A DNA stretch of 64,000 nt, taken from contig OV277861.1 in assembly GCA_922989275.2 (NCBI GenBank), positions 26,380,479 through 26,444,478 on the forward strand, read 5' to 3'. This document shows positions 9,742 through 21,219 of this stretch, one piece after another; the first letter of the stretch is position 1, and each line of letters opens with the position of its first letter. The stretch comes from Gari tellinella. Its lineage: Eukaryota > Mollusca > Bivalvia > Cardiida > Psammobiidae. The notes under the pieces were generated by a model, which saw nothing but the letters and a program-made list of their open reading frames with translations, was not told the DNA's origin and did not search any database. A program made the position numbers and the translations under genes.

Positions 9742-10869
9742 ATGGTCGGGGTAAGGATTGTTTGTATACTGATCTACTGCTTCGTGTGTTTGTTCTGCGC
9801 AGAGGAATGCGCAAAACCTGAGTTTTCACGCATGAAGAGGAAAATGGATTTCTTATTAGATAGTATGTTTGAGCTCAGACAAGACTTTAGAAGTCTTCGT
9901 GAAATTGTCAGTAGTATGCAACAGGAGAATAATGCTACTGTTTTAGACGAAACAGATGGAACTGTTCGTAGCGCTGTCGATCAGGATAACATGAAAGAAA
10001 TGATATTGACAACTATCAACTCACTCTCTACGGATTTTGACTTGCAGATGATGGCTATTCTAAAAGGATTCCGTGAGGAAAAGGTTAATATCAGGCACAC
10101 ACTGGAAAAGCATTTTAAATCTATGTTTGATAATGTCACTACCAGAATCGACACCATTGACCAAGTGACCAGAGAGAAAATGAATGACTTTGAAGAGAAT
10201 GTCACCATGAAGATTGGGGTCATTGAAAGAGCATTAATTGATAATTCCACTTACTTTCATGATAAGACCGACGAGGTTTTCAGAGAAATGGATCACACAT
10301 TGATCCAAGTGACCAATAAAGTAGATGATGTGATTAAGCGAGTCGACGACAAAGAAACCGCAACTGAGCAAAAAATTAAAGAACTTCAAAGCACACTCGA
10401 AAATGTGGTAAATATAACAAATAGATATGACGTTCAGATGAGGTTCATTTTCGATATATTCAACCATCAACGACATGGGAACTCGTTCTACAAGGTATAC
10501 AACTCTCCGTTTATGACCTGGTTGGAAGCTCAAGCACAATGCAAAGACGATAATAGTTATCTTGTAGAAATTAATGACCAAAATGAATATGATTTCATCG
10601 AGAATATGACAAAAGAGCACAACCGTATATGGTTAGGGGCGACTGATAAGGATGACGAAGGTACATGGCACTGGGACACAAGCGGTTCGTTGATAGATTC
10701 AAGCTTCTGGGCCCCTGGAGAACCGAACGCTTACACTGATGAAGAGGATTGCTTAGAAATTGGTTGGGATATATTTGGTCTCAATGATGTTAATTGCGAT
10801 ATTGAACGCGCGTTCATTTGTGAAATTGATACTTGGACATTTTTAGAGATTCTGTTACATGTAACATGA
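9742..10869 (+). CDS. Secreted coiled-coil C-type lectin
   Basis: A single-exon frame of 375 codons. I chose the ATG at 9742 because it has a good context (acaaaaATGG) and begins a secretion signal (residues 1-20, MVGVRIVCILIYCFVCLFCA). The longer frame from 9712 would need a TTG start. Residues 30-235 are charged and heptad-like, a probable coiled coil for oligomerisation, with several N-glycosylation sites (for example NAT at 64, NVT at 131, NST at 168). Residues 249-362 form a C-type lectin domain. It has WLGA at 297-300, cysteines 267, 337, 352 and 360 in the usual disulphide spacing, EPN at 327-329 (the mannose-type calcium-site motif), and LND at 347-349 where WND is usual. By family it is a secreted calcium-dependent sugar-binding protein, often involved in mollusc immunity or mucus. 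The specific ligand is not known. No AATAAA signal is evident before the MITE at 10939. Confidence 0.9.
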   Translation: MVGVRIVCILIYCFVCLFCAEECAKPEFSRMKRKMDFLLDSMFELRQDFRSLREIVSSMQQENNATVLDETDGTVRSAVDQDNMKEMILTTINSLSTDFDLQMMAILKGFREEKVNIRHTLEKHFKSMFDNVTTRIDTIDQVTREKMNDFEENVTMKIGVIERALIDNSTYFHDKTDEVFREMDHTLIQVTNKVDDVIKRVDDKETATEQKIKELQSTLENVVNITNRYDVQMRFIFDIFNHQRHGNSFYKVYNSPFMTWLEAQAQCKDDNSYLVEINDQNEYDFIENMTKEHNRIWLGATDKDDEGTWHWDTSGSLIDSSFWAPGEPNAYTDEEDCLEIGWDIFGLNDVNCDIERAFICEIDTWTFLEILLHVT

Positions 10870-10938
10870 CATGTTGGAAACATTTCTGTGATTGGTACTA
10901 ATGGAAAACTCAAACATGCGATATTTTGTAAATATTCA

Positions 10939-11178
10939 GTGAAGAAGAATGTTTTCTGTCCCGTTTAAACGCAAACGCATTGCATTAAAATCTAGAAAAT
11001 GACAACTTTTTTGGTCAATTTGGAATATTTATTCTAATCTGAGTGGCAAACAGTTTTGAGCTTGATCAGACGTCGGGTAAACCGGCGTCTGTTCTTGCTC
11101 CAAACTGTTAACAATGTAAATAATAGTTTTAGCGGAAACGCGTTTATTGGAAAAGAATAACGTATTCTCCACTGTACA
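10939..11178. mobile_element. F1 MITE, older copy
   Basis: Starts near gaagaagaatgttttctgtc and ends gtattctccactgta. Central core palindrome at 11047-11110 with mismatches in the inner arm (cagacgtcgg / ccggcgtctg). Confidence 0.65.
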
Positions 11179-11188
11179 TGTATATTAT

Positions 11189-11427
11189 TTAACCCTTTCA
11201 CTGTTAATGACTCCAAAATGCGCATTAGCAAACAGTTTGGATCCTAGTCAAACGTCGCATAACGCGGCGTCTGATCAGAATCCAAACTATTTGACGCTCG
11301 TTTCGAACTCATTTTAATTACACTGCCATAAATCTAACTTTGAAACGATATTGCAGACAACAATATTGAAGCAGACGACAGTATGGTGGTATAAATCTCA
11401 CGATAAAATTGACAACCAAATTGTTAA
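11189..11427. mobile_element. F2 MITE
   Basis: TTAA at 11189 followed by CCCTTTCACTG. Core palindrome at 11228-11292. The right end is decayed, with TTAA at 11424-11427. Confidence 0.6.
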
Positions 11428-11657
11428 CTTATTCTATAACCCTCAATCGCGTGGATAATTTTAGTTTAGTGTCATAAAAGGGTTTCCGGGATAAAATTGG
11501 ATATGAGAAAAATACCACCATTGGTAGAGACAGCGCTTTTCCACAAATGTTCATAAACACTGAACAGAAAGTCTGACATTAAAAGTATGAGCACTATATA
11601 TACGCAATAGGAGCCCATGTACCGTAGACTACAGTAAAATGCCTTTATTACGTACCA

Positions 11658-11903
11658 TTAACCCATTCATGATCAGATTTATTGTGAGTGTTTTATCCCT
11701 TCACCGCCTCTTAGCCGTCTGCTTCAATATTGTTGTCTGCAATATCGTTTCAAAGTTAAATTAAGGCAATTGGACTGAAGAAATTTCAAAACGAGTGTCA
11801 AACTGTTTGGATCCTGATCAGACGCCGCGTTACGCGGCGTCTGATCAGGATCCAAACTGTTTGTAAACGCGCCTTTTGACATCATTAATGGTAAAAGAGT
11901 TAA
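11658..11903. mobile_element. F2 MITE, reverse orientation
   Basis: TTAA at 11658-11661 and 11900-11903 bound an element that starts CCCATTCATGATCA. The core at 11798-11861 is an essentially perfect palindrome centred on gccgcgttacgcggc. Confidence 0.75.
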
Positions 11904-12385
11904 ATTGTTTGAATTATTAGGTGTTTAAGGTAAGTGACTGTTTAAAACAAGGTGTCATTAAAACAGAAAGTTCTTTAAGGGGCTTTGTTTTACTGTCACC
12001 TTGCTTAACCCTTTCCCCCATAGACGCGACTTTTAGCGTATTTAATTTATTCCTACGCTGAAGAAAATAAATCCTATTTAAACAATTATAAATAAATATA
12101 AATATTATAAATATTATATTATACATATTATAAATATGTTATTTAAACATGTGCCATAAGATATAATTTCTACATATTAGCAGATTGTAGCTTAAAGCAG
12201 GCTGAAAGTAAAGCAGAATGCGCCTTAAGGCACATTCTGCTTTACTTTCAACCTGCTTTAAGTAGTCACCTATCTTCAATACCTGAAATAGGCTATCAGG
12301 TAAAGGGTTAAAGCTGCCACCTGTATTTTATATAATTCATTAGCCTTCTGTTTAGTGGTCGTAATAAGGAGGTTTTATTGTATGC
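11904..12385. mobile_element. F3 MITE interrupted by an F6 element
   Basis: F3 hairpin arms 'caaggtgtcattaaaacaga' and 'ttttactgtcaccttgct', then the F3 right end 'agctgccacctg' to 'ttttattgta'. The right arm is cut at its TTAA by the nested element 12005-12311. The left terminus is missing. Confidence 0.65.
12005..12311. mobile_element. F6 MITE nested in F3
   Basis: TTAA at 12005-12008 and 12308-12311 bound ends CCCTTTCCCCC and GTAAAGGG. The interior holds a strong hairpin at 12190-12262 (tgaaagtaaagcagaatgcg and its inverse). Removing the insert with one TTAA gives gcttaaagctgccacctg, the ordinary F3 sequence. Confidence 0.75.
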
Positions 12386-12419
12386 TACATACATGTACAC
12401 GCCTTTAGTGAGTTTAGGT

Positions 12420-13129
12420 TAAGATAATACCCCGGATAACCCGGCGTCTGATCAGGCTTAAAACAAACTGTTTTGCCACTCGGAGTAAAAGAAACAGCTA
12501 GACTTTTCAATATATTGTATCTTTCTGCATTTAAATGCAAATTTGCAATTTGTTTTTGTGTTGAAACTGTATCTTATGTATCATATAAAGTTTCTTTGAT
12601 ATACATAGGTTTACTCTAACATACCTCTTGTTTTTTATATTGGCTATAAGCATGTACGACAGTAAAACCTTTCTACTATGACCACTAAAATGTGTAAGTT
12701 ACTGTATTATATGTTTAAGGCAAGTGACGGTGAAAGTGAAACAGAAAGCTCCTTGCTTTAATCTGTCACATGTCTTATATATAAATCAATTAGCCGTCTT
12801 TTATATGGTCGTAATAGAGATGTTTAACTGTTACTGTGAGGTCTTACCTGGTTCAGTACTGTTTTAGTAAGACTTTTTAACCTTTCACTCTCAATGGCGC
12901 TTAACGTAAAGCGTGTTTGCAAACAGTTTGAGTCCTGATCAGACGCCGCGTAACGCGGCGTCTGATCAGGACCAACTGTTTGACTCTCTTATCGATATTT
13001 ATTAAGTCATACAACCTTAAATCTAATTTTGAAACGTGTCTTGCAGACAACAAAACTGAGGCTGACGACAATAAAGCAATGAAGGGATAGAAATCTCTCG
13101 AATAATTTTATCATGAAAGGGTTAAATAG
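12420..13129. repeat. First, most degraded unit of the 0.95-kb duplication set
   Basis: Contains a half core at 12430-12475 ('ggcgtctgatcaggctt'), the 'acataggtttact' phrase at 12604, F3-type sequence at 12655-12835, and the F2 element at 12877. The order matches the two units that follow, but with more change. Confidence 0.45.
12877..13125. mobile_element. F2 MITE
   Basis: Bounded by TTAA at 12877-12880 and 13122-13125, with ends CCTTTCACTC and TCATGAAAGGG. Core at 12919-12981; one arm has lost a base pair (cagtttgagtcctgatcaga / tctgatcaggaccaactg). Confidence 0.8.
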
Positions 13130-14078
13130 AAAAGATGTGATTCTGCTCCACTTAATCGTCAGTGACCGCATACGGGTTGCAATAAAATGTAGAAAATACG
13201 AGTTGATGAGGCTGAGGATTTATGAAGAGCCTGAGTTGTGAAAATTTGGAATCTTGGTCAGACGTCGAGTTACTCGGATACTACATGTAATCAGGTTCCA
13301 AACTGTTGAAATGAACCCAATTGTTTTTTTAAATAAACGCTTTGTTATGGAAAAGAATAACGTCTTCTCCTTTGTACATGCATATAGATATACACATGTA
13401 TATGTAACGATTGATACTGTTTGTTTATTTTGTGTATTTTCTAGGTGCTTGTACTTTCAAACCGTTGGCTTTCTTTATTTTCAGTGTAATATAAACAGTT
13501 GAGAATATGTTTTTCGTTACCGTTCAAACGCAAACGAAACATCGAAACATTGCAATAAAATGGCGAAAAATGGCAACTTTTAGAAAATTCTAATTATTCA
13601 TTTAAGCGAGGTGGCAAACAGTTTGGTGCCTAAAAAGACGCCAGTTTACCCGGTGTCTGGTCTAGCTCCAAGCTGATTGTACTGCAAAAATAGTTTCAAC
13701 GTAAACACGTAAGAAAGAATAACATTTTTTTCCACTGTATAAAGAATATTTGATGCACATAGGTTTACTGTAACAAACCTGTTGTTTTATATTGGCCAAA
13801 TACAGGTTCAGTAAAGCCTCACCGTTACGACAACTAAAATATGTTAGTGATTCGGTGTTTAAGGCATGTGACTGCTTTAAGCAAGGTAAACGTGAAACAG
13901 AAAGCGTTAGAAGATTTATGTTTTATTTTCAACTTGCTATAAGCTGTCAACTGTCTTGTAAACAACCAATTAGCCATATTTTAATTGTCGTAATGGAGAG
14001 GTGTTACTGCTCTTGGAAGTCCTTGCTGTTGTATTTCTGTACCTTGTTATGTACTCTTTGAGATATAATACAGAAGAT
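13130..14078 (+). repeat. Degenerate ~0.95-kb duplication, unit 1
   Basis: A composite of two F1-type MITEs (cores near 13255-13305 and 13612-13676) and an F3 remnant (13760-14010). Its 'gtcagtgaccgcatacgggt' and 'gttgatgaggctgaggattt' recur at 14100-14165. The open frames at 13254-13502 and 13792-14061 fall inside these MITEs. Confidence 0.65.
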
Positions 14079-15400
14079 GTTATTCTGCTACGCTAAATCG
14101 TCAGTGACCGCATACGGGTTGCAATATTTTTATAAAATACGAGTTGATGAGGCTGAGGATTTATGAAATGCCTGAGTTGTGAACGTTTTGAACCTTGGTC
14201 AGACGCCGAGTTACACGCATACTGATCAGGTTCCAAACTTTTGAAAATGAACCCAATTGTTTTAAAATGAATGCGTCTTTTTGGAATAGAATAATGTCTT
14301 CTCTTTTGTATATAGATTCACAAATGTATATGTAAAGAAATATATTGTTTTTTTTTTTCTCTATGCTAGGTGCTTGTACTTCCAAACCGTTAGTTTTCTT
14401 TATTTTCAGTGTAATATAAACAGTTGAGGACATGTTTTTTGTTACCATTTAAGAAATGAACTGATTTTTTTCGGCGCGATTCATGGTAAATTTGCCGATA
14501 ATTTTCTGTCGTTCATTTCGCTTGAACGCCGAAAAAAATCAGTTCATTTCTTATATTTACAATATATTTGCTGTAATTTCTAACATTAAATAAACATTTT
14601 GTCAGTACGCATGTATGTTTAAAACCTATTAGAGGTCGATAACACGAATAATGTGTAACCTATAAGGAACAGCCATGACCGATTTTCTGAATCTGTGTAC
14701 ATTCGAAAGCAGAAAAAATAAGTTCCATTGTCAACAACTTGACAGTTTGGCGCGAAAAATGCCTATTTATGACGTCATTAGAAGTGACGTAATTTTAAAG
14801 TAGGATAAATATATCGGAGTTTAACGTAGATATAGGCCGCTGTTTATAAGGTAGATTCTTATGTCAATTTTCTTGCAATTTATCTCATTTATAAAGAAGA
14901 ATATTAGTCGGAAATCATGGTTTTCACTAGTAGGAAGTCATAGATCGGTTGAGAACAAATTTTGAAAAAATCCGCCAAATGTTTGCTGCCCCAAGTTCCA
15001 AATATTAATTCGCGAATGAAAACTGCATATGCCCCGCCTCCCCTTCGAAACTTTTCCACAAGTCCCGCCCTCTCGAAAATTGGTGTTTATATGAAATGAA
15101 CACACCTTTTGTCAATTGAATTGAATGGGGCGATTGTAAATATTCAAACGTAAACGAAACATCAACACATTGCAACAAAATGGCAAAAATAGCAACTTTT
15201 AGAAAATTCTAATTATTCATTTTAAGCGCGGTGGCAAACAGTTGGAGCCTAAAAAGACGCCAGTTTACCCGGCGTCTGATCTAGCTCCAAGCTGTTTGTA
15301 CTGCAAAAATAGTTTTAACGTTAACGCGTTTATTTGGAAAGAATAACAAAATTTCCACTGTATAAATATTCTTTGATGCACATAGGTTTACTGTATTGTC
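14079..15400 (+). repeat. Degenerate ~0.95-kb duplication, unit 2 with a ~690-bp insertion
   Basis: Collinear with unit 1 up to 14449 and again from 15141. The ~690 bp between are absent from unit 1. The second F1 core is at 15233-15297. Confidence 0.6.
14450..15140. mobile_element. Unclassified insertion with a leading foldback
   Basis: Defined by comparison with unit 1 (gttaccgttcaaacg there; gttaccatt and attcaaacg here). It begins with a 102-bp inverted repeat (14451-14552), arms aagaaatgaactgattttt and inverse around cgcgattcatgg. It may end with a short ATT duplication. No open frame or known family was recognised. Confidence 0.45.
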
Positions 15401-15547
15401 GATAAGGACTAACCTGTCAGTTTATGAATATTCCGTCTGTTTCCATAAGCTATTTTTATCTTCCGGAATCATCAAAACAATGTATAGTAAATAAGCCATT
15501 CAACGATGACTCGAATTTGGTTATATTATCTGATAAAGATAACTACA

Positions 15548-15622
15548 GTCGGTAATAGCTCAGTGGTTATGTATCTGCGCTACCAACGTAAGGGCTATGG
15601 GTTCGATACCAAATAGAGTTTA
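15548..15622 (+). tRNA. Degenerate tRNA-like sequence
   Basis: A box TAGCTCAGTGG and B box GGTTCGATACC are correctly spaced, but the T and anticodon stems are poorly paired. It is a tRNA pseudogene or SINE head. Confidence 0.4.
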
Positions 15623-15718
15623 TTTTGTAATATTTCTTAATGTGTCTTTTTTAAAACTATTTGTATTTATTGTAGACACATACAAACCATGATATTCATG
15701 CAATTGTATAAAATAAAG

Positions 15719-15978
15719 GGGAGAAAAAGTGTAATTCTCACCCGTTTAAACGCAAACGAAACGCAAACGAAACGCAAACGCATAGCAATAAATCATAGAG
15801 CAGGACAAAATTTCGACAATTTTTTGCTATTCATGTTGAATTGATTGGCAAACAGTCTGGAGCCTGATCAGACGCCAGTTAACCAGGCGTCTGATCTGGC
15901 TCCAAACTGTTTGCTGTGGAAATAATAGTTTTAGCGTAAACGCGTTTATTGGAAAAGAAAATTGTTTTCTCAGCTGTA
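15719..15978. mobile_element. F1 MITE, older copy
   Basis: Left end carries repeated 'aaacgcaaacgaaacgcaaa'. Core palindrome at 15848-15912 around cgccagttaaccaggcg. Right end 'ttttctcagctgta'. Confidence 0.65.
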
Positions 15979-16687
15979 GCAACATTACGTTATGCAAAGC
16001 ACTCTCTGGCAAAAAGAACTCTTTGTTACTTCTGTATATCGTTAAGCAGCAAGTTTTTCTTTATGGGGCCTTCACATACACGGAATTTCTACGATTTCCT
16101 TACGGATGGCACACATCCGAAAAAGTTTACGGTTTCCTACGATATATGCCACTTTTAAGAGTGAATTAAGATGTGTTACGAGTTGTTACGGGCTATTTAC
16201 GGTATCTTACGAGTTATTACGATATGTTTACGACAAAACTCCGCGTTCTATAGCAGTCGCACCTGGTTTTCTCTACTTGCACGCTCTTTCAGTTAAAGGG
16301 TAACTCGATATAAGTTTGACTGTACCTGCCCCTTCACCGCCATAGCCCGAGTACAATGATTACTTCTAAATCTACATCTACATCGTTACGCTGAACTGTC
16401 ATAAAATCTGACAATACTGTAGCGGCGCACAGACAGAAAAATAAAGAGAAGGATAGAAAAAGTTAGAAAAAGACACGGACAAGAAAACTGAAGAAATGCA
16501 CATACAGACAAAGTAAGAAAAAGAGAAAGAGTCACCAAAACCACTTTCAACTCATCTGAGTAAGACCAATCCAGCTTGGGAGGCCCTGCTGGGGTACGAA
16601 ACCCCGCTGGCACAGCTCCTACTCGTCATATGAGTCTACCGGTGGTTGGCTTAGTACATTTAAATGGAAAGGGTGGAGAGCTCCTTC
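15979..16687. other. Intergenic stretch, nothing recognised
   Basis: Short open frames only. A purine-rich run (16430-16530, 'agaaaaagagaaagag') and plain unique sequence lead up to the poly(A) end of the Tx1-like LINE. Confidence 0.4.
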
Positions 16688-16946
16688 TTTTTTTTTGTAA
16701 TGAATTTTATTTCATCATTATTCATGCTACAATTTCATATTACATAACATACATTTATACACATGAGATGAAAATTTTTTTTTTTTGGGAGAGAGAGAGA
16801 GAAAAGAGGGATAGTGAGAGGAGTAAGGAAATTTGTTTGCGAAGGAGTTGAAATTTGACTCTAATTTTGGACTACAGTACCAGTCTAAATCTTTTTAATA
16901 TAATATTTTCTAAGGAAAAAAAATATATATACATGTATAAAGGTTT

Positions 16947-17201
16947 TTATGTCTGTTCTAGGAATGGTCTCCATTTTAAATTGTGTATTTCTAGTTTATC
17001 TCTGTTTTGTGCTATTTGTTTTTCAATATTTATTTTTCGTGTTAGGGTATTTTTGAAACATTTTAAAGTCGGTATTTCTTTATTGTTTTTTGTTTGGAAT
17101 ATGTATTGTTTTGCTGCTATAAGTATATAATTCTTTGCATGGTCAGTCATATTGTTTCTGTTGCTTATTATTCCTAATGTGATTGTTGTACATGATTGCA
17201 C
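16947..17201 (-). pseudogene. LINE ORF2 C-terminal tail (after frameshift)
   Basis: An 84-codon frame containing NYILIAAKQYIFQTKNNKEI and the tail IEKQIAQNRDKLEIHNLKW. It continues the ORF2 protein one frame away from the reverse-transcriptase part. The shift falls just after the zinc-knuckle cysteine-histidine cluster. Tails of this kind follow the knuckle in Tx1-group LINEs. Confidence 0.7.
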
Positions 17202-18992
17202 TCCCAGAATAGGTGTTTTATTGTTTCTACCTGCATATTACATAGATCACATATATTGCTTTGTTTGATATTATATTTCATCAGTGATGTGTTTGTTGGA
17301 ATAATTCTATTTATAAATTTGTACTGGAAGCTTCTGAGAGAAGTGTCAATTGTAGCGGTATATATGTTTTTGTAGGTATTTATCCAATTTATTTCTGTAT
17401 TGTCTAAGTCCTGTTCCCACTTTTCTTGTGGTTTTGGCTTGTCAAATTTCAGCTTTCTTAACTGAATATTGTATAAGAATTTATTTGTTTGTTTAGCTTT
17501 TTGCAGCTTTTGCAGTAACGATTCATTTGGTTGTATTGCATCATTTATATTTTCTAGTTTTAATTTATCTCTCCATTGTTTTGGTATACAGGACTTAAGT
17601 TGGTTATAAAAGAAAATCTCAATTTCAGCTAGATTGTATAGGTCCTTTAGGGTTTCAAACTTATAAAATTCATTTGTTCTGTAGTCGTATATGTCACTAA
17701 TGTGTTTAATTCCTTTTTCGAACCAATGCTTTCTAAATATAGTTTTGTTTTGAATTAATATGTTTTTGTTGTTCCATAAAATTCTATTGCTTATTTTTGT
17801 ACTGTTTGTGTCATCATTTATTTGTGTCCATGCAATCATGATTTCTTTTAAGAAAGTATTTTGTTTGAACATTTCTGAAATGATAGTTTTATTTAGTTCA
17901 CCTTCGAAAATAAGTTTTCCGCCATATTTGTTTAAACATTTTACATATTTCTGTTTCCAACGTCCATTGTTTTTTTCTTCTATAATTCTTTTTACCCAAC
18001 TACATTTTAGTGCGTTGGTGAAAAGGTTTAGATCTATCATTTTCAAACCTCCCATCAAAGGATCTTGTCTGATGGTTTGCCGGCTTATTTTGTCGGGTTT
18101 CGAGTCCCAAAGAAAATCATACATTGTTTTCGTTAGTTTTTTTAATGTTTCTGCTGCGGGGTTTTGAAGAGTACTAAGGAGGTATATGAGTTTTGGGAGT
18201 GCAAACGTTTTTATGACTGTGATTTTTCCAAGGAGTGTTAATTTTCTATGTTTCCAACGGTTTAATGTTAAATCAAATTCTTGAATTTTCTTTGCAAAAG
18301 TTTCTGTTATCATCTTTGATTTATCTGTGTGAAAAATTATGCCAAGTGCTTTTGTCTTTTCCGATGTCCAAGTAAATTTTCTGTTTTTAAAGTATTCTGT
18401 GTTTGTGCGTCTTGTAGAGCCTATTCGTAACGAGTAGCAGTTAGTAGAATTCAATCTTAGACCAGAGATATAGCTAAAATTGTCCAGCGTGTGTATAATG
18501 TTTTCAAAAGACTTTTTGGAACCATCAGTTATAAAAGTTGCATCGTCCGCAAACATGGTTCTTTTTAATTCTTCACCTGCTATTACTTGACCTTTAATGT
18601 TTTTGTTGCTTTCTATTTCGTTCGATAGAAGTTCAATGCATATAATAAATAGATACGGGGAAAGAGGACACCCTTGTCTTACCCCTCGTTCTACTCTGAA
18701 AAACTCTGTGATGTGTCCATTATTTAGAATTGCATTCTTTGAATCCGTATAGAATGTCTCAATCCATCTGATGAGTTCATTTCCAAAATTAAAATGCCTT
18801 AGGCATTTCATCATAAATTTATGGTCTAGGCTATCGAATGCTTTCTCAAAATCTGCAAAAAACATTATTCCAGGTAAGTCAAGATCATCTGTGTTATCTA
18901 AGATATCGCTTATTATTCTTATATTTTCACCTATATATCTTCCTTTTATAAAACCGGTTTGAGAATTGTCAATTAAATTTTCCAAGATTTTC

Positions 18993-18994
<2 letters not shown>
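17174..18994 (-). pseudogene. LINE ORF2 reverse transcriptase and zinc knuckle (Tx1/L1-like)
   Basis: About 605 codons. Visible motifs in order are QTGFIKGRYIGENIR, then MFFADFEKAFDSLDH (motif A with catalytic Asp), RGVRQGCPLSPYLF (motif B), MFADDATFI (motif C, intact FADD), and CDLCNMQVETIKHLFWEC (C-x2-C-x7-H-x4-C knuckle). The ends are artificial: the 5' side is cut by the nested LINE 3' fragment, and the 3' side stops at a frameshift. The enzyme would have copied LINE RNA at the nicked target. This copy cannot do so because the frame is broken. Confidence 0.85.
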
Positions 18995-19025
<31 letters not shown>

Positions 19026-19820
19026 CCAGATTTATATAGCGCTCTTTTCACACAGGGGTTGTGCGTTCAAAAGCGCTTCACATGAAGTTACACAAATGTA
19101 CCTACAAACAAGAAAAGACAAAATAACTACAATATGATCTAAAATAAACATGAATAAACATATAAAAGACAGCCCCCAAAAAGGCAATCACATTACTCCC
19201 ATCAATCAGCAATGAAGCAACCGGCTTCTGATTGTCGACCGATAGAAACAATAGTAGAGCGCCCAAATGCAGGCCGCCAGGAAAAGACAAATAACTACAA
19301 TTAGATATAAAATAAACATAATAAACGTACAAAAGACAGCCCCCAAAATGGCGATCACGTTACCCCATCAATCAAGAGCAACGAAGCAAATGGCTTCTTT
19401 ATGCGGACTGATAGAAATAACAGTAGAGCGCCCAATGAAGGCCACTAAACATACAGAAGACAGCCCCCAAAGCGGCGATTGCACTACCTCAACAATCGAG
19501 AGCAACGAAGCAAATGGCTTCTTTATGCCGACTGATAGAAATAATAGCAGAACGCCCAATGCAGGCCGCCCAATGTAACATAACTAGGAAAAATAGCATG
19601 CGACAATAACTAAAATTTCTATAAGAGACCGAAAACCCGATAATACTCCAGAAACTCCCATTTGGACCCACAACATCTACAGCAAGAACATATCGCATAG
19701 GTAGCAGTGTTCTAATAACAAATATTAAAGTAATGTGTTTTCAGATGCTTTTTGAAAACTGCAACTGAGCTTGCATCCCTAATGTCTGATGGTAGACTGT
19801 TCCAGAGCTTTGGGGCTGTT
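18995..19820 (-). mobile_element. 5'-truncated LINE 3' end nested in the Tx1-like LINE
   Basis: Read on the minus strand it starts with a short ORF2 tail (PKLWNSLPSDIRDASSVAVF, stop at 19712-19714). A 3' UTR follows, with a minisatellite (19165-19590), the phrase 'agcgctatataaatctgg', and an AAT-repeat tail at 18995-19025. A second 3' end of the same family is at 26436-26560. Taking it out rejoins the host LINE between KIATKSIA and KKILENL. Confidence 0.8.
19165..19590. repeat. Minisatellite in the LINE 3' UTR
   Basis: Three units each containing 'acagcccccaaa', 'gaagcaa.yggcttct' and 'gtagagcgcccaa' start near 19170, 19336 and 19463. The open frames here (19267-19578 +, 19489-19698 -) arise from the repeat. 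Confidence 0.7.
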
Positions 19821-21219
19821 AGCTATGGATTTTGTTGCTATTTTATAGTCTATGTTTAATAGACAGATGGGTCGCCAGTTTGCCAAATGAGACAAATCTT
19901 TATCGGGTTTGGGGAGGAGTGTTATAAGACCTTGTTTTTGGAGATCTGTTAAATTCTTATTTTTAAAGGAGTAATTAATTGACTTTACGTAGTATGATTT
20001 GATGTCTCTCCAAAATATTTTGTAAAATTCTGCAGATATACCGTCTGATCCTGGGCTTTTTGAGTTTTTCATTTGTTTAAGAGCATTTGCGCATTCGTAT
20101 TCGGTTAAAAGTCCTTCACATATGTTTTTGTCGTTTTCGCTCAGCTTTTTCATGTCTTCTTTGAAAAAGTCTATCGATGATGTGTCTGTTTCTTTTTGTT
20201 TGTAGAGAGTAGAGTAAAATTTTGTTTGTGCCGCTCTTATTTCTGGTTGGCTTGTGATTGAATTTCCATTTACTGTTAGGTGTGTTATAATTTTAGATTC
20301 AGCTCTTTTTTTCTCTAAACTAGCAAAGTATTTTGAGTTTTTTTCATTAAATTCTATCTCGGTGGCTTTTGCTCGAATTATAATTCCTTTTAGTTTATTT
20401 TCTATTATCTTATCTAATTCTAATTTTAATTGTTTTAATCTAAGCTTTTGTATTTCTAGTTCTATGTTGTTCCTTGTATTCGCAATTAGATTTTCAGCAT
20501 TTGATATTTCATTTTTTAGTTTGTTTTCTTGTTCTGTTTCTTTTTTCTTTTTTGCACTTGTATATTTTATAGTTTCGTTTCTGATTGTCCCTTTGATAAG
20601 TTCCCATAGGGTGTTAGGATTCGCTTCTTTATTTATGTTTGCTATATCATCTATGCTTTTTTTGATCTGGTTTTGGTAATCTGTTTCTAATAGAATGCTA
20701 TTATTTAGTTTAAAGATTCCCGGTCCTCTATCGACTTTTGTCAGATCTATCGATATATTTATAAGTGAATGGTCAGTGTTGTAGCCATGCTTTATTTCTG
20801 CTTTTTTAACGCAGTTTAAGAAAGTGTCTGATATTAAAAAATAGTCTAAACGACAAAAGATGGTTGGTCTGTTGTTGGAATGCCATGTATATTGTTTTTT
20901 ATTTGGGTGCATTTGGCGCCATATATCTATGAGAGAATTTGTTTGAGTGAGTGTATTTATTTTTTGACGTATTTTTGGGTGCGTGTTTTTGTTACCATTT
21001 TTCTTATCTATGCTTCCATTTATGACCGTATTGAAGTCTCCTCCTATTATAAAAGTTTTTTCATTATTGTTGTTCATATAGTTTTCAAGAGTTTCAAAAA
21101 TTAAAGTGTCGTCTGAGTTTGGTCCATAGATATTTATGAGTGTAATTATTTTGTCGTTAATTTCTATTTCTAAAGATTGTAACCTACCTGGTATCAACTC
21201 TTGGTAATTTATAATGTTA
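19821..21219 (-). pseudogene. LINE ORF2 endonuclease (C-terminal part) and RT N-terminal part
   Basis: Encodes ITLINIYGPNSDD, FIIGGDFNTVIN, CRLDYFLISDTFLN and YNTDHSLINISI, the catalytic signatures of an APE-type endonuclease. A charged, lysine-rich linker follows, then SKSPGSDGISAEFYKIFW and NWRPICLLNIDYKIATKSIA, the entry of the reverse transcriptase. The frame runs on into the nested LINE as an artefact. The upstream side is separated from the endonuclease N-terminus by the retroposon at 21220-21353. Confidence 0.85.

Noticed and set aside
10234..10620. 128-codon minus-strand frame inside the lectin gene
   Set aside because: Antisense shadow of the lectin coding sequence.
17760..18167. 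135-codon plus-strand frame, and similarly 20254-20679
   Set aside because: Antisense shadows of the Tx1-like LINE ORF2, whose motifs are on the minus strand.
19267..19698. Open frames of 60-100 codons on both strands
   Set aside because: They arise from the minisatellite of the nested LINE 3' UTR.
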